Assembly (NCBI GenBank): GCA_004519485.1
Contig: CP038115.1
Span: 682,001-746,000, forward strand
Source: Nannochloropsis oceanica
Taxonomy: Eukaryota; Sar; Eustigmatophyceae; Eustigmatales; Monodopsidaceae
Direction: 5' to 3'
Length of the DNA: 64,000 bases
Shown: positions 45,907 through 56,130 of the stretch, one piece after another
Numbering within the stretch: position 1 is the first letter of the stretch
Layout: each line of letters starts with the position of its first letter
The notes under the pieces: generated by a model
What the model saw: only the letters and a program-made list of their open reading frames with translations
Databases searched by the model: none
Told to the model about the DNA's origin: nothing
Made by a program: the position numbers and the translations under genes

Positions 45907-46692
45907 AGAGAGAATAGGGACGAAGATGGAGGTGGATCAAAGAGAGAATCGTACGGAAGAAGGGAAGGAGGGAATGGAGAAGAAATGAAGAAAAAGGATG
46001 GAGGAGGTATAGTAATAGAAGGAGGAGGAGCTACGGGAGGGAGGGAGGACTTTAAGACGAGGGGGACATGTGCATAAGGGAATAAAGGCAGGATAAGCGC
46101 AAAAGAATCGGAGATGGAAAGACTACCACCATCACCATCACCATCAGAATCTTTTTATACAATTATATACTCGACATATATTCCAAGATTCAATGCTTTT
46201 ATTCTTTTTCCGCACGCGCGTTCTCTTAGTGTGACCCCCCGCCCCCAATGTCTTGTCCCCTCAACACGGCCTTGCATAATCCCTTTCGATCTAGCAGGGT
46301 GTCAGAGGGAAGGAGTGTGGTTGCTCCATGCGGTGCTGCAAGCAAAGGGTGAAGGGAAGACGGGAGCATGATGGCACGTATCTCCTATGTCTTTACGATG
46401 ATGTAACGGAACATGACTTCATTAGCTGGTCCTCCAGCTCGAGCTGCTGATGCTGCGACTGGCGGTGGTGCTGCTGTCGGTGCCACTGCTGCTACTACGG
46501 CTGTGTGCAAGGCCAATGCCGTGGTTGTGGTATGCGTGTAGTGGCAGAGGCGTGTGTGCGTGACGAAGGGGTCAATGGAGGGGGGGAAGGGGGAAAGCGA
46601 TTTTACCTGTCCTCGTTCCCCCGTTCTACATGCCCACCTCCCTCCTCCCATATCACCACATCAGGCACACGACTACAGGCACCAAGACCTCA
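45907..46692. other. Intergenic, no gene seen
   Basis: About 785 bp with a short CACCAT repeat near 46127-46145 and an AT-rich patch to about 46200. ORFs here have no recognisable content. It should contain the 3' UTR of the TPR-J gene and the promoter of the phosphatase gene. Confidence 0.5.
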
Positions 46693-49600
46693 ATGATGTG
46701 GGGCCAAAAAGCCAAAAGCTGGCTGCAGGAGAAAACGCAGGAAATCGCGAGCAAGACACAAGAGGTGGGGTCCGAGGGAGGGAAGAGGGGGAGGATGATG
46801 TTTAGACTACAAGATCGTACCTTGACATGCATTTACACGCACAATCAAAGTGATCCTGCTCCTCGTTCCAATTTCGAGCGGCATTGGAATCATGGGTCAT
46901 GTTTAGCATGGTGCATATCCTCTATAGACTCACTCACCCCCCATATAACCTGCCTCCCTCCCTCCCTTCCTCCCTCCCTCCTTTCCTCCATGTCCTTGTT
47001 TTTCCCGCTTTAGGTGCGGCAGACCCGCTTGATGTCAGACATTGAAGCGCATGGAAAGAACATCATCCATAACTTGGTAAGTATGAAAAAAGAGGGAGGG
47101 AGGGAGGGAGGGATGGCTGGAGGGGAGAAAGAGAGGCCTATTCAGAGAGGACGCATCTAGTCATTCACTCCTTCTTCCCTCATTCCGACATCTCCTCCCT
47201 TATTGCTCCCACATCCCCCCCATCTTCCTCTTTTTCTTGCGATGCTATGCTAGGTGGCGGCGGGGACGAAGATCAACGAGCAAGAGATTCTGTACAATGT
47301 CCGCTTCACGGTAGGGAGGGAGGGAGGGACGGACGGACGGACGGACGGACGGACGGACGGAGGGACGGAGGGAGGGAGGGAGAGAGGGAGGGAGGGAGGG
47401 AAGGAGGGAAAAAAAGTGGATGGCATGTCGAATGGTAAGGGGAGTATGATAAACTCCTCTCCTCCATATTTGCCATCTCTTTCTTCGACACCTCCATTGC
47501 TATCATCTCAAACCTCAACTCATCCTCCTTTCCTCCCTCCCTTCGTCCTTTCCTCCCTCCCTCCCTCAGCCCATCACGCCCCGAGTCATCGGCATGGCCT
47601 TCCCCACTCCTCCTGACTCGCTCGCTCGCCTCCTATCTTTTAAATATGGGCCCCGTTACATGCTCTGGAACCTTTCGGAGGAGGCCTACGACTACTCCTT
47701 GTTCGATGACCAGGTAGACAGGTCAGCCCTCCCTCCCTCCCTCCCTCCCTCCCTCCCTCCCTCCCTCCCTCCCTCCCTCCTTCTCCCTCTTTGCCTTCAC
47801 GAATAGCCCACACTGCTTGCTGGGGATGACTCCTTGTTTGACAATCAGATAGATTAGATAGGTCTTCCCTCCTTCCCTCCCTCCCTCCCTCCCTCCCTCC
47901 CTCCCTCCCTCCCTCCTTCAGGTTCTTGAGTTCAAATTTCCCGGCTACCCCTCCCCGCCCCTTGGGCTGATGGTCAAGCTTTGTCTCTCTATTGAGAACT
48001 GGCTGCAGGTACGCCCCTCCCTCCCTCCCTCCTTCCTTCCTCTTTGTCCACTTCTCGGCTACTCCTATAGGCGTTCCCACCTCTCCCTCCCTCCCTCCCT
48101 CCTTCCCTCCAGGCGGACGATCAGAACGTGGCCATCGTGCATTGTCTCACTGGGAAAGGCCGTACGGTGAGGGAGGGAGGGAGGGAGGGAGGGAGAAAGG
48201 GAAGGAGGGAGGGAGGGAGGGAAGGAGGGAGGGAGGGAGGGAAGGAGGGAGGGAAGGAGGGAGGGAGGGAGCGAGCATTGCTGAGAAACAAATGTAGAGC
48301 GTATGTCTCACCCTCCCTCCCTCCCTCCCTCCCTCCCTCCCTCCCTCCCTCCTCCTATCCCTCCAGGCCACGGTGCTGGCCGCAGTTCTCTGTTGGTTAG
48401 GCATCGATGTGGGGCAGCAACCTCCGGGTAGCTCGGCAAGCACCATGCAGGTAGGAGGGAGGAAGGGAAGAAAAAATGGTGCAGTGGTAGGATGCCGACT
48501 TCACTCGGTTATCTCATCCCTTCCTCCCTCTCTCTTTCCCTACCTTCCTCCCTTCCTCCCTCCCTCCCTCCCTCCCTCCCTCCCTCCCTCCCTCAGGCCC
48601 TCCACTTCGTGGCCGAGAGGATGGGCATGGCGGTCCACAAGGCCACCATTCCCTCCCAGCGACGGTACCTCCAGGTAGGGAGGGAGGGAGGGAGGGAGGG
48701 AGGAACGGATGGTGGGCCGGAGGGAGGGAGGGAGGGACGGGGCGAGGGATGATTGACAGCTCCATATCTTCTAGTTCTCGTCATTCCTACGAACGAATCT
48801 GACCAGCCCCTCTCCCTTCCTCTTCCTCCCTCCCTCCCTCCCTCCTTGCAGTATTTCCACCACATGACGGAAGGTATCAAGCCTCGTCCTCAAGCCCTCC
48901 TCCTCACCCGAGTCATCATGAACACCATCCCCCTCTTCGGGTCCCTCCCTCCCTCCCTCCCGAAGGATGCTGTCGAGGGCGGGAAAGAGGGAGGGGGGGA
49001 GGAGGAGGAGGAGACGGAAGAGCTCTTGGGTTGCTGTCCGTACTTGCAGTTGTTCAAAAGTGAGGGGGAGGGAAGAAGGGAGGGAGGGAGGGAGGGAGGG
49101 AGGGAGGGAGGCAGAAAGGGGGGGAGGGAGGGAAGGAGGGATCTGAATTAGTCGAAAAGTGTGAGCCCGAATGACTGCATCCCCTCACCACCCTCCCCTC
49201 CTCCCTCCCTCCCTTATCCCTCAGGTGGGAAACTCATCTACACCGCGCCCTGCTCCCGCGACGGCAGTAACGGGGAGGGAGGGAGGGAGGGCGTGACGCA
49301 CCTTCCCTGGAGCTTCCCTTCAGACGGCTCTATCATTTTCAATGTGGACTGCTTGGTGCAGGTTAGCGGCCCTCCCTCCCTCCCTCCCTCCCTCCCTCCC
49401 TCCCTCCCTCCCTCCCTCCCTCCTTCGTCTCCTATTTTTCGGCCTTTGTATTTTTTGATGGCTTCTTCTCTCCATGACCTAATCCCTCCCTCCCTCCCTC
49501 CCTTCCTCCCTCCCTCCCTCCCTTTCTCCTTCAATCCCAGGGCGACATTCTCATTCGAGCGCGGCACCTCACAGCCAGCGGTCAGAAAGTACGTCCACTC

Positions 49601-51382
49601 CCCTCCCTCCGTCCCTCCCTCCTTTCGACCCACTCAATCCCGTACCCACACGTTCCCCCTCCCTCCCTCCCTCGCTCCATCCCTCCCCCCCTCTCTCCTA
49701 TTGAAGATCTCTATGTTTCGAGCTGCCTTCCACACGGGTTATGTGCCGTGTGGTGTCCTGCGCTTGGGAAAAGCGCAGCTGGATGGCGCGTGTGCAGATG
49801 GCCGGTTTGACGAGGTGAGGGAGGGAGGGAGGGAGGGAGGAGGTTAGGGAGGGAGCGTGTGGAGACGGCCTGACGAGGTGAGTAAGGGAGGGAGGGAAAG
49901 AGGGAAGAAGCCAAGAAGGAAGGATGGTTTATTCTCATCTTTTCTTGATCCATTTTCTTGTACTTTCCAAGGGTTTTTTCATTGACTGTATTTTTGCGGC
50001 GCCTGGTGGAAAGAAAGAAGGCGTTACATGCACTTCTCCGTCCTCGAACATGAGCCATACCAGCAGCACCAGTACCAGCACCAGCACCAGCACCACCACC
50101 ACCACCAGCAGTGGTAATAATAGCGGCAAATGCAGCAGCAGCACGACAAACACCTCTAGCAGTAGCAGAAATGCTACCGTATCTCAGGTACGTCTGCATG
50201 GCTTGACGACCTCTTCCTCTTTTTATTTTCCTTCCTATGTTCCTTCCCTCCCTTTCTCGCATCCTCCCTCCACTCACCACTCTATCGCCTGATTGGTGCT
50301 GAGCTATATTCACGTTTGAACCGACTCCCCCTCCCTCCCTCTCTCCCTCATCCGGGTAGGAGGATTATGACTCCATCCTCCACAACGACACTCGCTTCTG
50401 GAACGAAATTTCGGCTCGTAAAAAACGGGCCGCCACCCGGGCCAGGCAGCAGCAGCGGCAGAAGCATCAGCAACAACAACAACCCTCCTCCTCCTCCTCT
50501 TCGTCCTCCTCCTTTTTGTCCTCCCCCTTGTCATCCCTGTCCTCTTCGTTGATCTCGCAGCGCCCACCGCCATCAACGGCAGCAGCTCGTCCCACCTTTT
50601 CCATTTCCGAACACATGGACGAGGACGACAACGAGGAGGAGGACGAGGGAGGAAAAGTGGAAGACGACAGCACCCACCTACGAGTCTTCGACGCCACCCC
50701 CCGAGATGATTCGTCCTTCTCTCTCGCTTTTCCCCCTTCCTCCCAATTGCCATCCGTGGCGGTGGGAGGGAGGGAGGGAGGGAGGAATGGGGGGGGGCGA
50801 TCTGCATATTTCCTCCCGCATGATGACGACGATTTGTTGCTGGGGGAGGATCCCTCCCACCACGCGGCTGACTGGGCACAGGACGACCTCTTGCTGCAGC
50901 TACAGGCAGCAACCGCGACGACCACAAACACGACAGCAACAGCAACAAGCTCAGCAGGCGGAAATGCCGGAGTAGCAGAAGGCGGAGATGGAAAAAAGGA
51001 AGGAACCGGGGGAGGGGAAGTGGCAGTGGTGGCAACGGCAGGAGCAGTAGGACCATCGGCGCCAGCGTCGGCGATGACGACCCACGCCTCATCATTTGAT
51101 GAGTTGGAAAACTTTGAAAAAGAAATCGGGTTCGACGCTTTGTCCATGTCTAGCTCTAGCTCTGGAGGGGAAGAAGCAAGGGCCACCACTACCACGACAA
51201 CAGCTGCTGCCACGGCAGGAGCAGTACCCAGCAGCAGCAGCAGCAGAAGCAGCAACAGCAGCTGCGCTCGGACGCCGGTTAAGGGCGCGGCAATGACCAC
51301 TAAGGATGTGCTCGCGGAGCTGGAGGCGTTGGATGATGGGCTCGAGGAGTTTGAAGGGTATTTGAAATCGCTAGAAAAGTAA
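46693..51382 (+). CDS. PTEN-like phosphatase with C2 domain and long low-complexity tail
   Basis: About 14 exons from MMWGQKAKSWLQ. The phosphatase domain has MAFPTPPDSLARLLSFKYG, then WNLSEEAYDY, FPGYPSPPLGLMVKLCLSI, and the signature HCLTGKGRTATVLA, a complete CX5R loop with the two lysine/arginine positions typical of PTEN. The C2 domain follows with FRAAFHTGYV and RLGKAQLDGACADGRFDE, as in PTEN, tensin, auxilin and GAK. The last exon (from about 50362) is a Gln-, Ser-, Asp- and Thr-rich disordered tail ending LEEFEGYLKSLEK. The family removes the 3-phosphate of PI(3,4,5)P3 or acts on proteins. Oddly, the loop before the P-loop reads PGYPSPP where PTEN has an Asp (EDHNPP), so the usual general acid is not visible. 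Activity is therefore plausible but uncertain. It lies one gene away from the TPR-J gene and, like it, has GGGA/CCCT introns. Confidence 0.85.
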
Positions 51383-51884
51383 GGGGGGTGATTGTATGAG
51401 TTGTACACATATTTGTGCTTACCACGGTATTTTGGATTGCAGTAGCTTGCGAAGTCCTTCCTCCTGCTTGAAGAGGTACAGTCGATCAAAATTAGAGACG
51501 GGAAAACGATGGGGATGGTCTGGAGAAGGTGCACCGCAGAATTTTGTGCAGCTTTTGGATGTTTGACCGTTTTCGCTCCATTTTGTTGTTGATAATATAA
51601 TAAATAACTTTGCGAAACAAACGATATGACATGAAGCACCGATGCAGCAGGGAGACGCCTGACATTCTAGGCGCGCATCTATTCTGGGTTTTTAAAAGAG
51701 GCTCTTCTTCTTTCTGATCCGCTTCCTCCTTTCTTTCTTCTTCTTCGTTGCCCACGCCAGCCATCGTTTTACATTTCCTCGTAGCTTCGTCTTAGTGCTT
51801 GTCATCTCTCTATGCAAAAAACAGACAAAATTTAACGTAGAACATCAAAATAATGGCGTGATTACCCGCTTGATCTCATATGTT
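51383..51884. other. Intergenic, transition to AT-richer sequence
   Basis: Five hundred bases downstream of the phosphatase gene. No gene is seen. The composition shifts visibly towards AT here and stays so to about 57 kb. Confidence 0.5.
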
Positions 51885-52247
51885 CTATGTGACCAGACAC
51901 GCGGCATCGCTGTATGTTGAACATACGGGGTGGGTGGAAATTTTAAGGTTTTTTCCGGGAGGGTTTTCTGCAAAGGCCTTATTGACAGCCTGTGTAATAT
52001 TTCTTGTGAGGTCTGGGCCCGTGACTTTTTTGATTGCTTCCATCATATCAGAAGATGAGACTTTTTCGTTTGTGCCATGTTCCTTTCTCTGCCAGATGGA
52101 CAGAGCCGTATCTGTCACTTGTGTGGCGACATGGTCAAGTGCTTCACTGATTTCATCCACTGCGCCGGCATCGATGGTGGAGTAACCGCCATAGATGCTG
52201 CGAAAGAGCCTTTGAATGTATGTATTGTCGAGTAAGGGTACGACCAT
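51885..52247 (-). CDS. Small histone-fold protein
   Basis: A single-exon frame of 120 residues. The order of elements fits a histone fold: a short first helix (YIQRLFRSIY), loop with GGYSTIDAG, a long second helix (AVDEISEALDHVATQVTDTA and on), loop NEKVSSSD, and a third helix (MMEAIKKVTG). The VSSSDMM-AI pattern mirrors the VTAMDV-AL loop of H4-type histones. It is not one of the canonical core histones and lacks a basic N-terminal tail. Histone-fold proteins occur in archaea, in TFIID/NF-Y subunits and in some large DNA viruses. The absence of introns and the AT-rich surroundings suggest a foreign origin (inference). The fold assignment rests on reading helices by eye. Confidence 0.5.
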   Translation of the reverse strand: MVVPLLDNTYIQRLFRSIYGGYSTIDAGAVDEISEALDHVATQVTDTALSIWQRKEHGTNEKVSSSDMMEAIKKVTGPDLTRNITQAVNKAFAENPPGKNLKISTHPVCSTYSDAACLVT

Positions 52248-52361
52248 GGTATGTATGGAAGATGATTTAAACTTGAGGCTAGAAAAAAAAAGTCATTTGG
52301 TAGTATTAAGAGGATTTGTCCCAAAAAAAAGATTAATACTTTATCAAGTTGGCCAGGCCAC

Positions 52362-52796
52362 CTAGTCGCGTGATCCGGACATGGTCTGATTGTATGCCTG
52401 AATGATCTGATTGCGTTGACGATCTGAAATATTTTTCCCTGTCGATGGATGTTTTGCACCGTTTCCATGTCTCATGACAGGTTCATAGAGGGATTTAAGA
52501 AGATGGCATTTTTTAGCGCTTCTTGTACTTCTTGCCTGCAGTAAATATCTCATGTTATCGTCCAGAAGAATAACAACTGTACGAAGAAGGTCTGTGTCCA
52601 TTTGCTGCCACGTTTCCCATGTAGTAGTATCCTCGTGGTTTAAAGGATGATCCTTGTTGCTATCACAAATGCTTTTAATCGCTGAATGTAGTTCCTGCCT
52701 CTCTTGGTCTACATGTCTGCCTCCACCTCCTCCGCTGCCGTTGCCTCCAGCGCCACCATTTTGCGGGTCCGTTAAGGGTGTTATCGTCCAATCCAT
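52362..52796 (-). CDS. Unassigned ORF with Gly-rich N-terminal linker
   Basis: A frame of 144 codons. It opens with a Gly/Ser linker (GGAGGNGSGGGGG) followed by a helical domain (DQERQELHSAIKSICDSN, LLRTVVILLDDNMRYLLQAR) and a basic end (KHPSTGKNISDRQRNQII). I recognise no family. Its start overlaps the end of the GNAT-like ORF. It lies in the same direction as the other ORFs of the island. Confidence 0.35.
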   Translation of the reverse strand: MDWTITPLTDPQNGGAGGNGSGGGGGRHVDQERQELHSAIKSICDSNKDHPLNHEDTTTWETWQQMDTDLLRTVVILLDDNMRYLLQARSTRSAKKCHLLKSLYEPVMRHGNGAKHPSTGKNISDRQRNQIIQAYNQTMSGSRD

Positions 52797-53238
52797 CGAT
52801 GTACATGAATACCGGAAGGGTGTCCCACCAGCTGCTAGCTTTTAAATATAACACTGCATCGCGTGGTGCATCTCGTTGATTGATCATAGATTCATATGCA
52901 TCGACTTTAGACTCGTCGATTGCGTGCTCGTTTTCTCTACGAGGTCGAAAACCAAGTCGCCAATACGAGCGTAGTAACTCGATATCATAGAGTTCTCGAG
53001 CGGTGATAATATGTTTCTCGTTATCGTTTGATCGGATACGATCGACGATGCATCGAATCAACTGACCCCGTTCTATTCTTTTACGTTCTAGACCCGTTGC
53101 ACATACAAAATACAATTCGACTGCTTGTATATCGCCGATAAAGCGGAGAATCACAAATGCAATGGGTCGTGGAGGCTTACCTTTCTTCGTTGTACCGCAT
53201 ACCGTGTAGATCTGGAAATCACCTTCCTTGCCACCCAA
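52675..53238 (-). CDS. GNAT-like ORF
   Basis: A frame of 187 codons. The part FVILRFIGDIQAVELYFVCA looks like strands beta2-beta4 of a Gcn5-related acetyltransferase; RGQLIRCIVDRIR fits the acetyl-CoA loop and following helix, with RGQ in place of the usual R/Q-x-x-G-x-G/A; SYWRLGFRPR resembles the closing Y-x-x-x-GF motif. The last 40 residues overlap the next ORF in another frame and are Arg/Trp-rich, so they may not be real protein. If it is a GNAT, it would acetylate a small molecule or protein. The call is by eye and moderately weak. Confidence 0.42.
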   Translation of the reverse strand: MGGKEGDFQIYTVCGTTKKGKPPRPIAFVILRFIGDIQAVELYFVCATGLERKRIERGQLIRCIVDRIRSNDNEKHIITARELYDIELLRSYWRLGFRPRRENEHAIDESKVDAYESMINQRDAPRDAVLYLKASSWWDTLPVFMYIDGLDDNTLNGPAKWWRWRQRQRRRWRQTCRPREAGTTFSD

Positions 53239-54078
53239 TTGGGTGAGATCGGCCGTCTTGGCTCAGTTGTAAAAATTCACGATATAATTTTGGTAAGGAA
53301 AAAAAACTTTCATTTTATTTGCTGCGACCTTGCAACTCGAATATTCTTTCAATCAATCAATTCTTTTCTTGGGTACACATTTACTCACACTAGCAGAGTT
53401 ACATTGAGATTTTTCATAATCACTCTCAGTTATCACACTGGATAGAGTTATCATTTCCTACTTCTACACACACGCTTCCTGTCTCAATCGAGTGTTTTGA
53501 CGCATTTCGATACCAAACATGGACAATGAAACATAGAACATCAACATCGTAGCATCATTCCCTACTTCTTCGTATGCAATATCTAATCTGAAAGGGTCAT
53601 TGGCGCTTTTGCTCAGAATATTGAAATCAAAGCAATGTGATGGAAAAGACTTTGAATGCCCCCTCCCATTCGAAATCTTACGACCTCGAGTGACTCTCTC
53701 TGTAGGGACATTGTGACTAGAAATCAGTCGCAGGTTGGCACCGTTGGGAATAGCCCGACACAAGCAAAATGCCGATGTAGTGCGGAGACGTCTACCTATC
53801 ATCCACATCTGGACCTATGCTTTCTTTCTTATCGCATTCGCTGCTCACTTAAAACCATGTCTATAACAGTCATTTTGCGTTGGATCCTATTGCTATTCGC
53901 TTTTCTTGAACCCCATGTGCCCTCTCAATTGTGAAATCAATGTGACCAAATATTGGGATAACAAAGAGGTGGAGCACATTGGCCCCTATATTACTCTCTC
54001 GCTGTTTTTACTTCTGAGGCCTCTAATTGTGCATAAATGCGTCGTTCATGTGGCACATTTGCTCTGCATGTACATGTC
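53239..54078. other. AT-rich region, no gene recognised
   Basis: A minus-strand frame at 53464-53808 (114 codons) contains some protein-like text (LDIAYEEVGNDATMLMFYV), but I cannot assign it and it may be a remnant. Nothing else is supported. Confidence 0.35.
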
Positions 54079-54885
54079 TAATTGGTGTCGACAAAGCGGA
54101 TCTCCTTAAGCTCGGGAATATTCCGTTTAAAACAGGCAAGCCGCTCGGTCATAGAGTAGCGCTTGCCCGCGGTGAGGCTATCCTCCTGCATCAGCTCCAC
54201 CAGATTACTGGCGTTATCTCGGCCAGCGAGTCACTTGCTAACGACCAAAATTAGCTTTTCGTGGAAGCTGTCAAGGAGAAGCTCGTGGCTAGTGTGCCAA
54301 ATGGTGTCGATGAAAGATTTGAGCACGACTTTAGTATAAGCATGCAAGGAAAGTTGGCATTCCCAGATCGTTTGCTTCTCATTGGAGGCATTCTTGTCTG
54401 CACACCGGATAAATGCCGCGATATCCTCTTCGATGCCTTGTGGATATGATAACCTTTGTGGATCATATGTAGCCTTTTTGACCTTCGCTTTTGTAATAGT
54501 ATCCATGTAGTAATGATTCAGAGAGTCGATATGACAGGCGTGTGCCTGGGCCAGCATTTTTTAAATTTTGTCTGTCTCAGCTGATATCCGTAGTCATGGA
54601 TATCAGCTCTTGGCGTAGAAGCGGGTAATTTGCCGTAATTTTTGTGACAAGAGGTTCCGTAACCCGGCGCAGCAGGCTGTTCAGCTGATTCGTCAGATAA
54701 ATACAGGGAGGCTGCAGTGTTTGCTCAAGATAGCGACATGCAGTGCTCTGCACTGCGGGGCCGCCGACGAGATCAGCAAGACTGGAACCTCGATACTCCT
54801 CCAGCTCCTTCGCTAACACTGCCGCCATGTCATCGTCCCAAAAATCCGGCATGCTATTACGGAGGCGTTTAGCTGAGCTGTCCAT
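54079..54885 (-). pseudogene. Dynamin-superfamily stalk and GED remnant
   Basis: Three minus-strand blocks resemble consecutive parts of a dynamin-family protein. AKELEEYRGSSLADLVGG is the EEYRG motif that opens the stalk (middle domain). KVVLKSFIDTIWHTSHELLL resembles the first GTPase-effector-domain helix. SLTAGKRYSMTERLACFKR resembles its last helix, where the family has a block like VATKRKELKNKIEILKK. The GTPase domain is absent from the window. The copy looks broken, in about three pieces, and probably not functional. It could be a host dynamin/Mx-like fragment or part of a foreign island; I cannot tell. Dynamin-family proteins remodel membranes using GTP. Confidence 0.5.
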
Positions 54886-55825
54886 GATCGCCCGGGCCCG
54901 GGGGCAGATACTAAATGCTGTAGTATCCTCCGCTACGAAATAGAGCGCACCATGGCGTTCGCCCGTTGTTCTTTTTCTCTCTTTCTCTTTCCCTCTCTCA
55001 ATCCATTTTCCTCTCTCTATATATATGTATTCTGCTGCTGACATACTCCTGCTCGTGGTACTATTCTGCTATGCCCCGGCACTATACCCGATGCTGTACT
55101 CCTATTTATACACCTACTTCCTCACCATCCATAATCACTATCCGCTATCCAATCATTAGCGGGCCTATATCTCTCCTTCGGTTCTAGACTTGCACTTGCA
55201 CCTCTCGTCGTCCACAAGGACCATCAACCATCAGCAGGTTTACGCCTGCCCCTGCACCTCACGTCATCCAAGACCACCATTGACAGTTAGCGAGTCCAGC
55301 TCCCAGGACGGTATCAGCAAGCCTACGATTAACCCTCAAAAAATATCTCGCGGTATGCCCTTCCGCCGAGGTCCGTCCTCCATCTCCAGCACAAATGTCA
55401 CTTGAATATCCCAGTTGCCAGCGAGACGCCTTGTTTATAGCAGTACCTGCTCGCTTGTTCTAATCCCCACGTTTTTGGTGATTAGTGAGCGTGGTACCCT
55501 GTGGTATGTATAAATGATGAATTGTGGTGGCAGCCCGGATCATTGACCTGTCTAGGAGGCCATCCGGGGATCACGGGCGTCCTCCCCTCCAACCCTTAGA
55601 CTAGCCTCACCTTTGAGATCAATAACGTGCTACGCACCTCTAAACAGGCAATGCTAGAGGCAGAAGGAAGAAGGGAGATCAAAACACTTGGTAGAGCAAG
55701 GTACACACCAGTAAATGAGCTACGTGTACACGAGTGGTTGCAGGAAGAAGGACAGGAAGGGCTTTCACCCAGAGGAAGGGAGGAGTCAGGAGGGAGGTTC
55801 ACGCATAGTAACTATGCAAGAGGGG
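54886..55825. other. Intergenic, no gene recognised
   Basis: ORFs of 60-95 codons are present on both strands but none resembles a known family or has splice-linked partners. A (TA)n patch lies near 55018-55026. Confidence 0.45.
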
Positions 55826-56130
55826 TGCTAGGGCATGGAGTTGCAAAGCAAGCGCTTGTACAAGTAATGAAATGCCTTGTGTGTGTACTCCGGGCGGCGG
55901 TGCTTGACTGACTCTCTCGATTTTTTTTTGCTCAAGATGGAAGAGCGCTGGAGGGTATGTAGATGTTACATGACGATGTGACTCACTGCCTTAACTTGTC
56001 GGCAAGAGCGTTCTGCTTTCTGCTCATCTGCTGCCCCTCCCCCCAACCCCCCCCTTGTGCTTCTCCCCCACCCTCATCATGACGCTTTATAGAGCACACG
56101 AATACAGACACCGCTCCTTGCATGGGCGTG
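55826..56130 (+). repeat. Diverged copy of the GET4 upstream region
   Basis: About 300 bp that align in the same orientation with 59626-59960, the region directly upstream of the GET4 start. Shared landmarks, in order: AAGCGCTTGT, TGTGTGTGTACT, GGTATGTAGA or GGTATACGGA, GTCGGC(A/G)AGAGCGTTC, CTGCTCATCTGCTGCC, CCCCTTGTGCTTC and ATCATGACGCT. The GET4 coding sequence itself is not duplicated here. Confidence 0.85.

Noticed and set aside
47328-47361. ACGG tandem repeat as a CRISPR-like or regulatory array
   Set aside because: It is a short 4 bp microsatellite inside an intron with no spacers.
31800-49800. Dozens of ORFs rich in PPSLPPS or GREGG
   Set aside because: They are CCCTCCC and GGGAGGGA intron tracts read through; the real exons lie between them.
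55627-55911. ORF of 94 codons overlapping the duplicated GET4 upstream region
   Set aside because: Its right half is in the promoter-copy repeat and the left half matches nothing I know.
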